Assembly (NCBI GenBank): GCA_945923775.1 | Contig: CAMELR010000002.1 | Location: forward strand, 131,837-195,836 | Length of the DNA stretch: 64,000 nucleotides | Direction of reading: 5' to 3' | DNA from: an uncultured Clostridia bacterium | Lineage (GTDB): Bacteria; Bacillota; Clostridia; Oscillospirales; Ruminococcaceae | Shown: piece by piece, positions 8,946 through 16,835 of the stretch | How positions within the stretch are numbered: the first letter of the stretch is position 1 | Layout of the letters: each line of letters begins with the position of its first letter | Notes under the pieces: model-generated | Told to the model about the DNA's origin: nothing | Database searches by the model: none | Seen by the model: only the letters and a program-made list of their open reading frames with translations | Made by a program: the position numbers and the translations under genes

Positions 8946-9674
8946 ATGGCAACAGTAGGCAGTATGGCGATGGTTCAGCTTAAGATGGCGCAGGCTTCCG
9001 CAAAAACAGGCGTAAGCACAGGCAGTCTGTTTTCAAAGAGCACTTTCTCATCAGGAAAGTCCACTGTGTCGTCCAGCGACGCGATGGAAAATATCCTGAA
9101 AGGCAAGAACGACTATTTCAAGGCGCAGTACAAGAAGCTTTATACTTCCATATTCCCCGACAGCGAGGACACGGAAAAGGCTGACAAGACCGTCACCGTA
9201 AAATCCGCGGCTAACAGCGCGGCGGCATCGGCTGACGCCCTTGCGGACTACGCCAACGGTCTAGGATTTGATGACAAGGTCGATACCGAGACAGCTTCCA
9301 AGAAGATCCAGAGCTTTGTTGACGACTACAACGACATGATCGGCGCGCTCAGCGAGTCCGAGAATCAGTCGGTGCTCCAGAAGGGCGTTATCATGGTGAA
9401 CACCGCTAAGGTGTACAGCAGTGCGCTCAAGCGTGCGGGCATCACGGTAGGCAGCGACAATAAGCTCAGTTTCGATAAGGATAAGCTGACCGATATCAAG
9501 GCTTACGAGTTCAAGTCCACGTTCGGACGCGGCGGCTTCGCTTCTAAGGTAACTCAGAAAGCGGAGCAGATCAAGCGTTTGCAGGGAAGCTCCGGCGGGC
9601 TGTTCTCCTATTCGAACACTGTCACACCGAGCTATACCTACAACATCGGCGCGATGTTCAGTACTTATGCATAA
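8946..9674 (+). CDS. Small FliD C-terminal-like protein of unknown function
   Basis: 242 residues without signal peptide or membrane segment. The N-terminal 90 residues are Ser/Ala/Lys-rich; the second half resembles the core of flagellar cap protein FliD: IQSFVDDYNDMIGAL (compare the FV-YN-LI helix of FliD) and AGITVGSDNKLSFDKDKL (compare LGI-DG-L-D-L). It is far shorter than the true FliD encoded at 34245 and lies outside the flagellar operon, at the end of the pyrE transcript. Export by the flagellar system or a cap-like role is only inferred. The GGGGGTG site 5 bases upstream supports the start. A strong terminator follows. Confidence 0.6.
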   Translation: MATVGSMAMVQLKMAQASAKTGVSTGSLFSKSTFSSGKSTVSSSDAMENILKGKNDYFKAQYKKLYTSIFPDSEDTEKADKTVTVKSAANSAAASADALADYANGLGFDDKVDTETASKKIQSFVDDYNDMIGALSESENQSVLQKGVIMVNTAKVYSSALKRAGITVGSDNKLSFDKDKLTDIKAYEFKSTFGRGGFASKVTQKAEQIKRLQGSSGGLFSYSNTVTPSYTYNIGAMFSTYA

Positions 9675-9678
9675 TATA

Positions 9679-9708
9679 AAGCGGAGCTGAAAAGCTCCGC
9701 TTTTGTTT
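9679..9708 (+). terminator. Terminator of the pyrE transcript
   Basis: A perfect 10-bp stem, AAGCGGAGCT with AGCTCCGCTT and a GAAA loop, followed by TTGTTT. Confidence 0.9.
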
Positions 9709-9789
9709 GCCTGAAAGTCTGATTGGGAAACTATAATTTAGCGCTCTACCCGCTTTCAGCAAATCAAAATCCCGCGCGGAGCGCGCACC

Positions 9790-9825
9790 ATAATTCCGAA
9801 TTCCGCATTCAGAATTCCGAATTAA
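9790..9825. repeat. Dispersed A/T-rich repeat, copy A
   Basis: The stretch holds ATAATTCCGAATTCCGCATT followed by CAGAATTCCGAATTAA, a set of AATTCCGAATT units around a CCGCATTCA core. The same unit recurs inverted at 45527-45563 and as a half copy at 40948-40965. All three lie between genes. Confidence 0.7.
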
Positions 9826-9858
9826 ACAAAAGTCCCCTCGGAAAGCTCCGGGGGGAAA
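9826..9858 (-). terminator. Terminator of the rpsF-ssb-rpsR operon
   Basis: On the minus strand CCCCCGGA, loop GCTT and TCCGAGGGG (one bulged A) are followed by CTTTTGTTT. Confidence 0.8.
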
Positions 9859-9916
9859 ATTGTGTTACTGAAAAAAGTTGAAATCTTGTCAGCCGGATAC
9901 CGGCTTAACCGCAAAA

Positions 9917-10165
9917 TTACTCAGCGGTGTAGGGAATGAGAGCGATCTGTCTAGCTCTCTTGATAGCTGTTGTGAGCTCTCTCTGGTGATAAGCGCAGCA
10001 GCCTGTTACGCGTCTGGGAAGGATCTTAGCACGCTCGGTCATGCACTTTCTGAGCTTAGCAACGTCCTTGTAATCAATGAATTCAGAACGATCAACGCAG
10101 AACTGGCAAACCTTTTTTCTGGGGCGCTTAACTGCGTGAGCCGGTCTATCAAACTTTTCAGCCAT
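9917..10165 (-). CDS. rpsR: 30S ribosomal protein S18
   Basis: Small-subunit protein that binds S6 and 16S rRNA. The 82-residue length and the [32 protein letters not shown] and CCAYHQR segments are typical. CxxC plus later cysteines mark the zinc-binding form. AAGGAGG lies 9 bases before the start. It is the third gene of the classical rpsF-ssb-rpsR operon, 38 bases after ssb, and is followed by a terminator. Confidence 0.98.
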   Translation of the reverse strand: MAEKFDRPAHAVKRPRKKVCQFCVDRSEFIDYKDVAKLRKCMTERAKILPRRVTGCCAYHQRELTTAIKRARQIALIPYTAE

Positions 10166-10203
10166 GATACTGAACCTCCTTTATTGTTCAAGTAAACGGA
10201 TTT

Positions 10204-10668
10204 TTAGAACGGATAGGGATCACCGGAGGCACCGCTGAAATCAGCCGCTGGCGCCTGTGCGGGCGCGGACTGCTGCGGAGCGCTTGCCGGTGCTGCGGGT
10301 GCAGCGTTCGGAACGGAAGCGGCATAATCGCCGTAGGAGCCGTTCTGAGCCTTTTCGCCGGTGAACGAGATACGGTCTGCAACTATTTCATACCATGTGG
10401 AGGGATTACCGTTCTTGTCGGTATAGCTTCTTGTGTTGAGTTCGCCTTCAACCAGGATCATTCTGCCCTTGCCGAAGTAACGGTTAACAAACTCTGCCTG
10501 CTGGCGCCATGCAACGACGTTAAAGAAATCAGACTTTCTTTCTTCGCCCTTCTGCTGGAAACGTCTGTCAACTGCGATGCGGAACGAGCATACGTTCACG
10601 CCCTGCGGAGTAGTTCTTAATTCCGGGTCATTTACTATTCTGCCCATCATAATAACCTTATTAAACAC
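10204..10668 (-). CDS. ssb: Single-stranded DNA-binding protein
   Basis: Coats single-stranded DNA during replication and repair. An OB fold occupies residues 1-110 (GRIVNDPELRTTPQG, FFNVVAWRQQAEF), followed by a Pro/Ala/Gln-rich linker and a short tail ending GDPYPF. The usual acidic tip (DDDIPF-like) is reduced to a single aspartate here. GTG at 10668 lies 8 bases after GGAGG and gives the family-typical MFNKVI start; a GTG three codons earlier overlaps that site and is less likely. It lies between rpsF and rpsR as in most Firmicutes. Confidence 0.96.
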   Translation of the reverse strand: MFNKVIMMGRIVNDPELRTTPQGVNVCSFRIAVDRRFQQKGEERKSDFFNVVAWRQQAEFVNRYFGKGRMILVEGELNTRSYTDKNGNPSTWYEIVADRISFTGEKAQNGSYGDYAASVPNAAPAAPASAPQQSAPAQAPAADFSGASGDPYPF

Positions 10669-10716
10669 GAAAAACACCTCCAGATCAATAGTTACATTCC
10701 TGTCGCTCTGCGGAAA

Positions 10717-11022
10717 TTACTGCTGCTGACCCTGTGCGAGTACAACGATGGAACGGAGAACGCCGTCAGTGATGTTGATGACACGCTCAAGCTCCATGGG
10801 GAAGTCAGGCTTGGACTCGAAGTTGTAGAGCACATAGTAGCCTTCGCCCTCGTAGTTGATCTCGTAAGCGAGCTTTCTCTTGCCCCACTCGTCGATGTTG
10901 GTAAGGGTACCGTTTGCCTTGATGAGGTCAGCGAACTTTGTGGTGAGCGCCTTGATCTCGTCCTCAGTCTTCTTCAGGGAGAAAACGATGATAGCCTCAT
11001 ACTTCTCAGATAACTTTGCCAT
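10717..11022 (-). CDS. rpsF: 30S ribosomal protein S6
   Basis: The 101-residue S6 protein, partner of S18 on the small-subunit platform. Recognisable segments are YEAIIVFSL, DEWGKRKLAYEI and EGYYVLYNFES. The C-terminus is a short Gln tail without the long acidic extension of enterobacterial S6. AGGAGG precedes the start. It is the first gene of the operon under a strong promoter whose -35 sits in the loop of the preceding hairpin. Confidence 0.98.
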   Translation of the reverse strand: MAKLSEKYEAIIVFSLKKTEDEIKALTTKFADLIKANGTLTNIDEWGKRKLAYEINYEGEGYYVLYNFESKPDFPMELERVINITDGVLRSIVVLAQGQQQ

Positions 11023-11104
11023 TTATATAGCACCTCCTTATGGATATATATCCCGTGCGGAATTGCACGAGAAAGGGGTAAGACTTTTCAGTCTTAACTA
11101 CACT

Positions 11105-11133
11105 ATTATATCAGAAAAGTTCCCCCTTGTCAA
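11105..11133 (-). promoter_or_regulatory. Promoter of rpsF-ssb-rpsR
   Basis: Minus strand: TTGACA (11133-11128), a 17-base spacer and TATAAT (11110-11105) with a TGa extension. The spacer is one arm of the glgP terminator hairpin. Confidence 0.9.
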
Positions 11134-11156
11134 GTGCCATAGGGGAACTTTTTCTG
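11112..11156 (-). terminator. glgP terminator overlapping the rpsF promoter
   Basis: Arms at 11112-11126 and 11142-11156 (CAGAAAAGTTCCCCC against GGGGAACTTTTTCTG, one base offset) form a long stem. On the minus strand the descending arm ends in CTTTTCTG, giving the U-tract. The loop contains the -35 of the next operon. Confidence 0.75.
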
Positions 11157-11175
11157 AATTTTTCGTGGAAACGCC

Positions 11176-13530
11176 TTACTTATCGGGAGTTATCCTCCAG
11201 ATCTCCTTCGCGTAGTCGGCGATGGTGCGGTCGGAGCTGAACTTCCCCGCATTGGACATGTTTATCCAGCACTTGCGGAGGAATCCCGCGCGGTCGTCAC
11301 GGTAATCGGCGTTTGCCTTCAGCTTCGCTTCAACATAGCTGTGCAGGTCGCCGAGCAGGTAGTAGTGATCCGGAACATGCCAGCTTGCGCCGTCCAGAAG
11401 CGCATAGTACAGCTCGCGGAAGGCTCCGCTGCCTCCGTCGGAGAACGTACCGTCGATGAGGGTGTCCAGAACCCGGGCGATCTGCGGGTCGGAAGCGTAG
11501 ATTTTGCGCGGGTCGTAGGAAGGCATGATCTTTTCAAGCTCCTCTACCCTTGCGCCGAAGATGTAGTTGTTTTCGATACCGGCTTCCTCGGCTATTTCGA
11601 CGTTTGCGCCGTCGTAGGTTCCGAGGGTTACGGTGCCGTTGAGCATGAACTTCATGTTTCCGGTGCCGGAGGCCTCGGTGCCCGCGGTGGATATCTGCTC
11701 GGAGATGTCTGCGGCTGTAACCAGCTTTTCAGCGTAGGAAACGTTATAGTTCTGAACGAATACAACGTTGATAAGTCCCTTCACCGCCGGATCTGAATTT
11801 ACGAGCGCGGCAATTTCATTGATGTACTTGATAATAGCCTTGGCGCGGGCGTATCCGGGCGCGGACTTGGCACCGAAAATGAACGTTGTCGGGTAGAAGT
11901 CCTTGATGCTGCCGTCCTTTATTCCGAAGTAGATGTACATTATCGAGAACGCATTCAGAAGCTGGCGCTTGTATTCGTGCAGGCGCTTTATCTGGATATC
12001 GAAAATGCTGTCGGCGTCGACGGCCGCGCGTTCGTGCTCTGCGATGTACTCGGCGAGCGCGGCTTTCTTCGCGGACTTTATGCGGCTGAACCGGTCAAGC
12101 TGAGCGGGGTCGCCGGCGTATTTCTCAAGCTCTTTCAGGCGGGAGAGGTCGGTTATCCAGCCTTCATCGCCGAGAAGGTCGGTTATCTGCGCGGAAAGCT
12201 CCGGGTTACAGAGCGCTATCCAGCGGCGCGGCGTGATACCGTTCGTCTTGTTCTGGAAGCGCTCCGGGTACAGCTCGTACCACTCGGGGAGCGCATTGTG
12301 CTTGAGTATCTCGGTGTGGATACGAGCAACTCCGTTGGTGCAGCTTGAGCAGTAGATGGCCATTTTAGCCATGTGGACAACTCCGCCGGAAACCATCTTC
12401 ATCTGGTCGATCTGCTCGCGGGGCATATTGCGGCGGTACATATCCGCGATGAACGCCTCGTTGATCCGGAGTATCACGGAATAAACCTGCGGCAGCAGCT
12501 CCTCCATGAGGTCTGTGCCCCACTTTTCGAGAGCCTCCGGCATTATGGTGTGGTTGGTGTAGTTGAAGGTCTTTTGCGCGATCTCAAGGGACTTCTCAAA
12601 GCTTACGCCGTATTCTGTCATAAGCAGGCGGATAAGCTCCGGTATGGAGATAGTCGGGTGAGTGTCGTTGAGCTGAATCGAGTTGTACTCCGCGAAATCC
12701 TCGATTTTTCTGCCTGCCTTGAGGTGCTTCTTGAGCAGGTCGTGGAGGGAGGCAGCGCAGAAAAAGTACTGCTGCTTCAGGCGCAGGAGCTTGCCGGGAC
12801 GCGCGTCGTCGTTCGGGTAGAGGGTGCGGGAGATGTTCTCCGCTTCTATCTGGGCGCGGCATGCTTCCATGTAGTCCTGGCGGTTAAAAGCGTCGAAGTC
12901 GAATTCCTTGACCGGCTCAGCCTGCCACAGGCGCAGTGTGCCGGCGAATCCGTTCTTGTAGCCGAATATCGGCATGTCGTAGGGGACTGCCATGACGTCT
13001 CCGGTGGAGAAATGCACCTTTACGGCGTCTTTCTCAACCCGCTTGCTCCACGGGTCGCCGAACTTTGTCCAGTCGTCCGCGTCCTCCTTCTGGAAGCCGT
13101 CGACGATGGACTGCTTGAACAGTCCGTACTTGTAGCGTATTCCGTAGCCGGTCAGCGGGAGCTTCATGGAAGCCGCGCTGTCCAGGAAGCACGCTGCGAG
13201 CCTTCCGAGACCGCCGTTGCCGAGCGCTGCGTCCTCGATCTCCTCGAGGTCGCACAGGGAAGCTCCGGCGGAGTTAAGCAGCGCCTCTGCGTCGTCGAGA
13301 AGTCCGAGGCACATCAGGTTGTTGTAGACCGCGCGTCCAACGAGGAACTCAGCGGAGAAGTAGCTCGCGGAGCGGCCCTTCGGGGCTGACTTCGCCATCA
13401 GCGGAGCCGACTGCTTCATTATGGAGCGCGCGAGCGCGTCATGGAGCTGCGGCGCGGTGGGCTTTTCGCCGTCTGTCAGCTCAGCGAGGTATTCGTCAAA
13501 ATCCTTTTTCAGTAAATCCTTGTCGATCAT
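11176..13530 (-). CDS. glgP: Glycogen/alpha-glucan phosphorylase
   Basis: Releases glucose-1-phosphate from glycogen or maltodextrin, in the cytoplasm, using pyridoxal phosphate. 784 residues, slightly short for the family. Visible marks: ALGNGGLGRLAACFLDS, YGIRYKYGLF, QLNDTHPTISIPEL, RIHTEILKH, KRLHEYKRQLLN and the PLP-lysine segment EASGTGNMKFMLNG (K627). It is transcribed alone from the promoter at 13578-13606, with an AAAGGAG-type site before ATG. No glg synthesis genes are adjacent, so it probably serves general storage-glucan use. Confidence 0.97.
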   Translation of the reverse strand: MIDKDLLKKDFDEYLAELTDGEKPTAPQLHDALARSIMKQSAPLMAKSAPKGRSASYFSAEFLVGRAVYNNLMCLGLLDDAEALLNSAGASLCDLEEIEDAALGNGGLGRLAACFLDSAASMKLPLTGYGIRYKYGLFKQSIVDGFQKEDADDWTKFGDPWSKRVEKDAVKVHFSTGDVMAVPYDMPIFGYKNGFAGTLRLWQAEPVKEFDFDAFNRQDYMEACRAQIEAENISRTLYPNDDARPGKLLRLKQQYFFCAASLHDLLKKHLKAGRKIEDFAEYNSIQLNDTHPTISIPELIRLLMTEYGVSFEKSLEIAQKTFNYTNHTIMPEALEKWGTDLMEELLPQVYSVILRINEAFIADMYRRNMPREQIDQMKMVSGGVVHMAKMAIYCSSCTNGVARIHTEILKHNALPEWYELYPERFQNKTNGITPRRWIALCNPELSAQITDLLGDEGWITDLSRLKELEKYAGDPAQLDRFSRIKSAKKAALAEYIAEHERAAVDADSIFDIQIKRLHEYKRQLLNAFSIMYIYFGIKDGSIKDFYPTTFIFGAKSAPGYARAKAIIKYINEIAALVNSDPAVKGLINVVFVQNYNVSYAEKLVTAADISEQISTAGTEASGTGNMKFMLNGTVTLGTYDGANVEIAEEAGIENNYIFGARVEELEKIMPSYDPRKIYASDPQIARVLDTLIDGTFSDGGSGAFRELYYALLDGASWHVPDHYYLLGDLHSYVEAKLKANADYRDDRAGFLRKCWINMSNAGKFSSDRTIADYAKEIWRITPDK

Positions 13531-13577
13531 AGGTGTCTCCTTTTTCAGCCGCCTGCGCGGATATTATGGACATTCTG

Positions 13578-13606
13578 ATTATAGCATAATTTCATGGAAA
13601 TTTCAA
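13578..13606 (-). promoter_or_regulatory. Promoter of glgP
   Basis: Minus strand: TTGAAA (13606-13601), a 17-base spacer and TATAAT (13583-13578) with a TGc extension, about 50 bases before the glgP start. Confidence 0.8.
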
Positions 13607-13693
13607 CCTCAATATCCGGAACATAGCTGCATACTATATAAATAAGTACGCCGCTTTCCCGGCGGCTGGCACCCCGTGACTGTTGACAGGCGG

Positions 13694-13755
13694 TATTTTT
13701 TCACTTGGATTTCACATTGTGTTGTGAATTTGGTGAAAAAATAGTACGATGTGAA
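13694..13755. promoter_or_regulatory. Nested TTCAC/GTGAA palindromes upstream of pilC
   Basis: A perfect 11-bp inverted repeat TATTTTTTCAC / GTGAAAAAATA (13694-13704 and 13733-13743) encloses a second one, TTCACA / TGTGAA (13711-13716 and 13723-13728). Another TGTGAAT follows at 13750, and one more (13844-13850) lies just before the pilC -35. This looks like a multi-site operator in the 447-base glgP-pilC gap. Apart from the two promoters I see no other structure there except the 12-base tandem repeat in the leader. Confidence 0.55.
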
Positions 13756-13852
13756 TTAGAATTGGTCAAAATGCACATAATGCGGAATCCATTTTCTACA
13801 TTGGGAATCCCCGTTTTTGGCGCGAAATCAGCCAAAACCGGCCTGTGAATGC

Positions 13853-13881
13853 TTGAAAATAGCGCAAAAATATGGTATAAT
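13853..13881 (+). promoter_or_regulatory. Promoter of the pilC operon
   Basis: TTGAAA, a 17-base spacer and TATAAT with a TGg extension. The predicted leader is about 90 bases and carries the tandem 12-mer and a TGCGGC/GCCGCA hairpin. Confidence 0.85.
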
Positions 13882-13894
13882 CTAATATACTATA

Positions 13895-13918
13895 GTGGAG
13901 TATGGGGTGGAGTATGCC
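13895..13918 (+). repeat. Tandem 12-base repeat in the pilC leader
   Basis: GTGGAGTATGGG and GTGGAGTATGCC lie directly next to each other within the predicted 5' untranslated region. Each carries a GGA triplet, the core of CsrA binding sites. Confidence 0.6.
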
Positions 13919-13977
13919 CTGTTTCCATGATCATATGCGGCGCACAGTAAAGCCGCAGGGGGAATGGAGGTAATCCG

Positions 13978-15171
13978 GTGAAAAAATTCTCATATCAGGC
14001 CACCGACATTAACGGAAAAATTATCCGTGGACAGGAGATGGCAGAGGATTATCAGGATCTTCAGCAAAAGCTGAAGGAACGGAATCTGTATATCACGCGC
14101 TACCGCGATCTCGGCGCAAACGACGCGGTGGACGTGAAGTACAAGTTCAAAACTAAGGAAGTATCGTTCATCAGCCGTCAGCTGGCGTCGATGACTTCCG
14201 CGGGTCTTTCGCTTGTCAGGGCGCTCTACATACTTCAGGAGCAGCAGACAAACAAAAAGGCAAAGCGAGTGCTTCTGGATATCTACGAGGAGGTACAGAA
14301 AGGTAAATCCTTCTCGGAAGTTCTGGAATCCAAGCCGGGCGTTTTCCCGGACCTGTTCGTGAGCATGGTTGCAGCCGGCGAATCCTCCGGTACGCTCGAC
14401 CAGATCCTCGTAAGAGTATCTGACCACTTCGCGAATGCAAACAAGACAAACAACAAGATCAAGAGTGCGATGGTTTATCCTATCATTCTGCTTGTCCTGG
14501 CTCTGGCGGTTATCATACTGATGTTCACGATGATCCTGCCGACCTTTACCAGCATGATGGATCCGGAGGATATGACTCCGCTTTCAAAGGGCATGATCGC
14601 GTTCTCTGATTCGCTTATCAATTACTGGTACATTTACCTTATCGTCATTGCAGCTATCGTGGTTCTGTTCTGGATTTGCAGAAGAACTCCCGCAATAAAG
14701 CTCAGAATGGACGAACTGATCCTCAGGATACCTAAGGTCGGAAAGCTTATTTCCACTATCTATACCGGACGTTTCGCACGTAATATGTCCAACCTTTACG
14801 CAGCAGGCCTGCAAATGGTAGACTGCATCGAGAAGTCCGTATCCGTACTTGGCAATACCTATGTAACAAAGCGCTTCGAGGAAGTTGTCGACAACATCAA
14901 GCTCGGCGAGAGCATGTCGAAGGCAGTCGAAAAGACCCAGATATTCGAGGGCATGTTCACCTCGATAATCTACGTCGGCGAGGAGTCCGGTACGCTGGAT
15001 ACTATCCTTTCAAAAGCGGCGGACTACTACGAGGAAGAGGGCGACACCGCAGTCACCAAGCTGGTCGGAATGCTCGAGCCTGTCATGATCATCATCATGG
15101 GCGTGGCTATCGGTCTGGTTCTGGCGGCTATATTCCCGATGCTCTACGGCGGTATGACCAGCGCGTCATAA
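13978..15171 (+). CDS. pilC: Type IV pilus inner-membrane platform protein PilC
   Basis: Membrane platform that couples the assembly ATPases to pilin movement. 397 residues with two GspF domains (about 60-190 and 260-390); each has the conserved pattern of FISRQLASMTSAGLSL and FARNMSNLYAAGLQMV, and each carries an AGE/GEESGTL motif. Three membrane segments lie near 165-190, 215-235 and 365-390. The GTG start has GGAGG 7 bases upstream. First gene of the pilus operon, 32 bases before the pilM-pilN fusion. Confidence 0.95.
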   Translation: MKKFSYQATDINGKIIRGQEMAEDYQDLQQKLKERNLYITRYRDLGANDAVDVKYKFKTKEVSFISRQLASMTSAGLSLVRALYILQEQQTNKKAKRVLLDIYEEVQKGKSFSEVLESKPGVFPDLFVSMVAAGESSGTLDQILVRVSDHFANANKTNNKIKSAMVYPIILLVLALAVIILMFTMILPTFTSMMDPEDMTPLSKGMIAFSDSLINYWYIYLIVIAAIVVLFWICRRTPAIKLRMDELILRIPKVGKLISTIYTGRFARNMSNLYAAGLQMVDCIEKSVSVLGNTYVTKRFEEVVDNIKLGESMSKAVEKTQIFEGMFTSIIYVGEESGTLDTILSKAADYYEEEGDTAVTKLVGMLEPVMIIIMGVAIGLVLAAIFPMLYGGMTSAS

Positions 15172-15203
15172 TCAACAACTACAGATTATTTTGAGGTGAA
15201 AAT

Positions 15204-16835
15204 ATGCTTTCAATTGATATTACTGACAGACAAATAAAGCTCGTCAGAGGCGTACACAGCGGTAACAAGATCAGGGTTCAGGACGCCGATATGCGTGAGC
15301 TGACCCTCGGTATGGTTTCCAACGGTTACATCACCGATGTCCCGATGGTAGCAGCCGAGCTTAACGATATCATCAAGACAAAGGGCATAACGGAGAAGGA
15401 CGCTATCGTGTCCATTACCTCCAGCTCCATCGTTTACAAGGAAATGCTGCTCCCCAAGCCCAAGAGCCTGAAGAACACCGCCGCTATCGAGGCGATGATA
15501 CAGGCGAACATGGGTGTTTCCAAGGAGTTCAACATCTCCTTTACCATCGCCGGCGAGACCGAGGACGAAGAGAAGAACAAGCTCATCAAGATCATCGCGA
15601 CTGCCTGCCCGCAGCGCCTGGTTGACGGCTACGTAAGACTGTTTTCACATATCGGTCTGTCTCTCAAGGGCGTAAACATCGCAAACAACTCCGTAACACG
15701 TCTTATCATCAACACTCCTAAGATGGCGGACAGAATGCCGATGCTGCTTATCCAGATAGATAAGGGCTTCCTTAACATGAACCTTTACGAGGATAACCAG
15801 ATCGTATTCTCCCGTTACTTCAACATTGACCCCGCAGATTACGACAACGCGCCTGACTACGTTATCCGCGCACTTTCGGATAACCTGTTCAGAATGATCC
15901 AGTTCATCAAGAGCCGCAAGGGTGCAAAGCCCCTCAAGGAGATCATGTTCTACGGCGATACCGGAAACTTCATCGAGCTTTCCAACGCTATCTCCTCGTT
16001 CAATGTTCCGGTTCATGTTCTGGCGGCGCCTTCCACCGTCATCTCCATGGCCGAGATCGACTTCACCAAGTACGCTAACGCGATCGGCGCTATCTACCGC
16101 AGAAACAAGGATCTCGAGCACATAAACCTGCTGGAAGCTACCTCCGCGAAGGAATCCAAGGGCATGAACGGCTATCTGATGGTTCTTGCCGGAGCGTGCG
16201 TTGGCACGGTTGCCCTGGTTGGCGCTATCGTTATCGGTCTGAGCGCTATCGACAGCTCCATTCAGGGACAGATCTCCGAGATTCAGACTCAGATAGATAA
16301 TCCTACCCTGCAAAACGACCTTTCCATAGTTACTAACCGCGAGAGCATGCTAGCAGGTTTCCAGAGCTATAACGACAATGTAGGCTCCACTTCCCAGCTC
16401 TTCAACTATATGCCGAAGGTGCAGACCTACATTATCAATAAGGTTTCCGAGCCTATCGAGTCTATCGTGAACAACGACGTTGAGCTTGATATCCTCAACA
16501 TCAACATCAGCGACTACAGCGTTACCGTAACGTTCATGGGACGCAGCAACGGCGATCCTACACCGATCCCTTCACAGTACGTTGACAAGCTCACCAATGA
16601 AGTAAAGACCAAGTACGGCGATCCGTATTTCCAGAATGTTAACTATTCCGGCTTCTCAAAGTCCAATTCTTCCATTGAGAATACATACCTTGACCTTTCT
16701 ACCGGTGAGTCCAAGTATGATACCGTATTCACGTTCACTGTGAGCATGAATGTCAGACCCGGCTCCGATGAGGATCATGCAACTTCTATCGACCTTGATC
16801 CTCAGCCTGAAGAAAATGTGGAGGTAACTGAATAA
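15204..16835 (+). CDS. PilM-PilN fusion, pilus alignment protein
   Basis: 543 residues. The first 310 follow the actin-like PilM plan (MLSIDITDRQIKLVRG; MLLPKPKSLK; the phosphate-loop-like MLLIQIDKGFLNMNL). A membrane segment (about 323-348) and a coiled periplasmic-type region (350-543) match PilN. In most bacteria these are two proteins joined by the PilN N-terminal peptide INLL binding PilM; here HINLLEA (306-312) sits in the linker, which fits a natural fusion. It forms the alignment complex with PilO, whose ATG overlaps its stop by one base. Identification is from order and topology more than from residue-level motifs. Confidence 0.8.
   Translation: MLSIDITDRQIKLVRGVHSGNKIRVQDADMRELTLGMVSNGYITDVPMVAAELNDIIKTKGITEKDAIVSITSSSIVYKEMLLPKPKSLKNTAAIEAMIQANMGVSKEFNISFTIAGETEDEEKNKLIKIIATACPQRLVDGYVRLFSHIGLSLKGVNIANNSVTRLIINTPKMADRMPMLLIQIDKGFLNMNLYEDNQIVFSRYFNIDPADYDNAPDYVIRALSDNLFRMIQFIKSRKGAKPLKEIMFYGDTGNFIELSNAISSFNVPVHVLAAPSTVISMAEIDFTKYANAIGAIYRRNKDLEHINLLEATSAKESKGMNGYLMVLAGACVGTVALVGAIVIGLSAIDSSIQGQISEIQTQIDNPTLQNDLSIVTNRESMLAGFQSYNDNVGSTSQLFNYMPKVQTYIINKVSEPIESIVNNDVELDILNINISDYSVTVTFMGRSNGDPTPIPSQYVDKLTNEVKTKYGDPYFQNVNYSGFSKSNSSIENTYLDLSTGESKYDTVFTFTVSMNVRPGSDEDHATSIDLDPQPEENVEVTE

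Noticed and set aside
12373-13389. 338-codon open frame on the + strand inside glgP
   Set aside because: Antisense to a conserved phosphorylase, no ribosome site, no family resemblance.
13882-13977. Possible GEMM (c-di-GMP-I) riboswitch in the pilC leader, as seen before pilus genes in some Clostridia
   Set aside because: The hallmark GGxCGCAAAGCC-type core and the paired GCACAGGGCAAACC arm are not present; only short hairpins were found.
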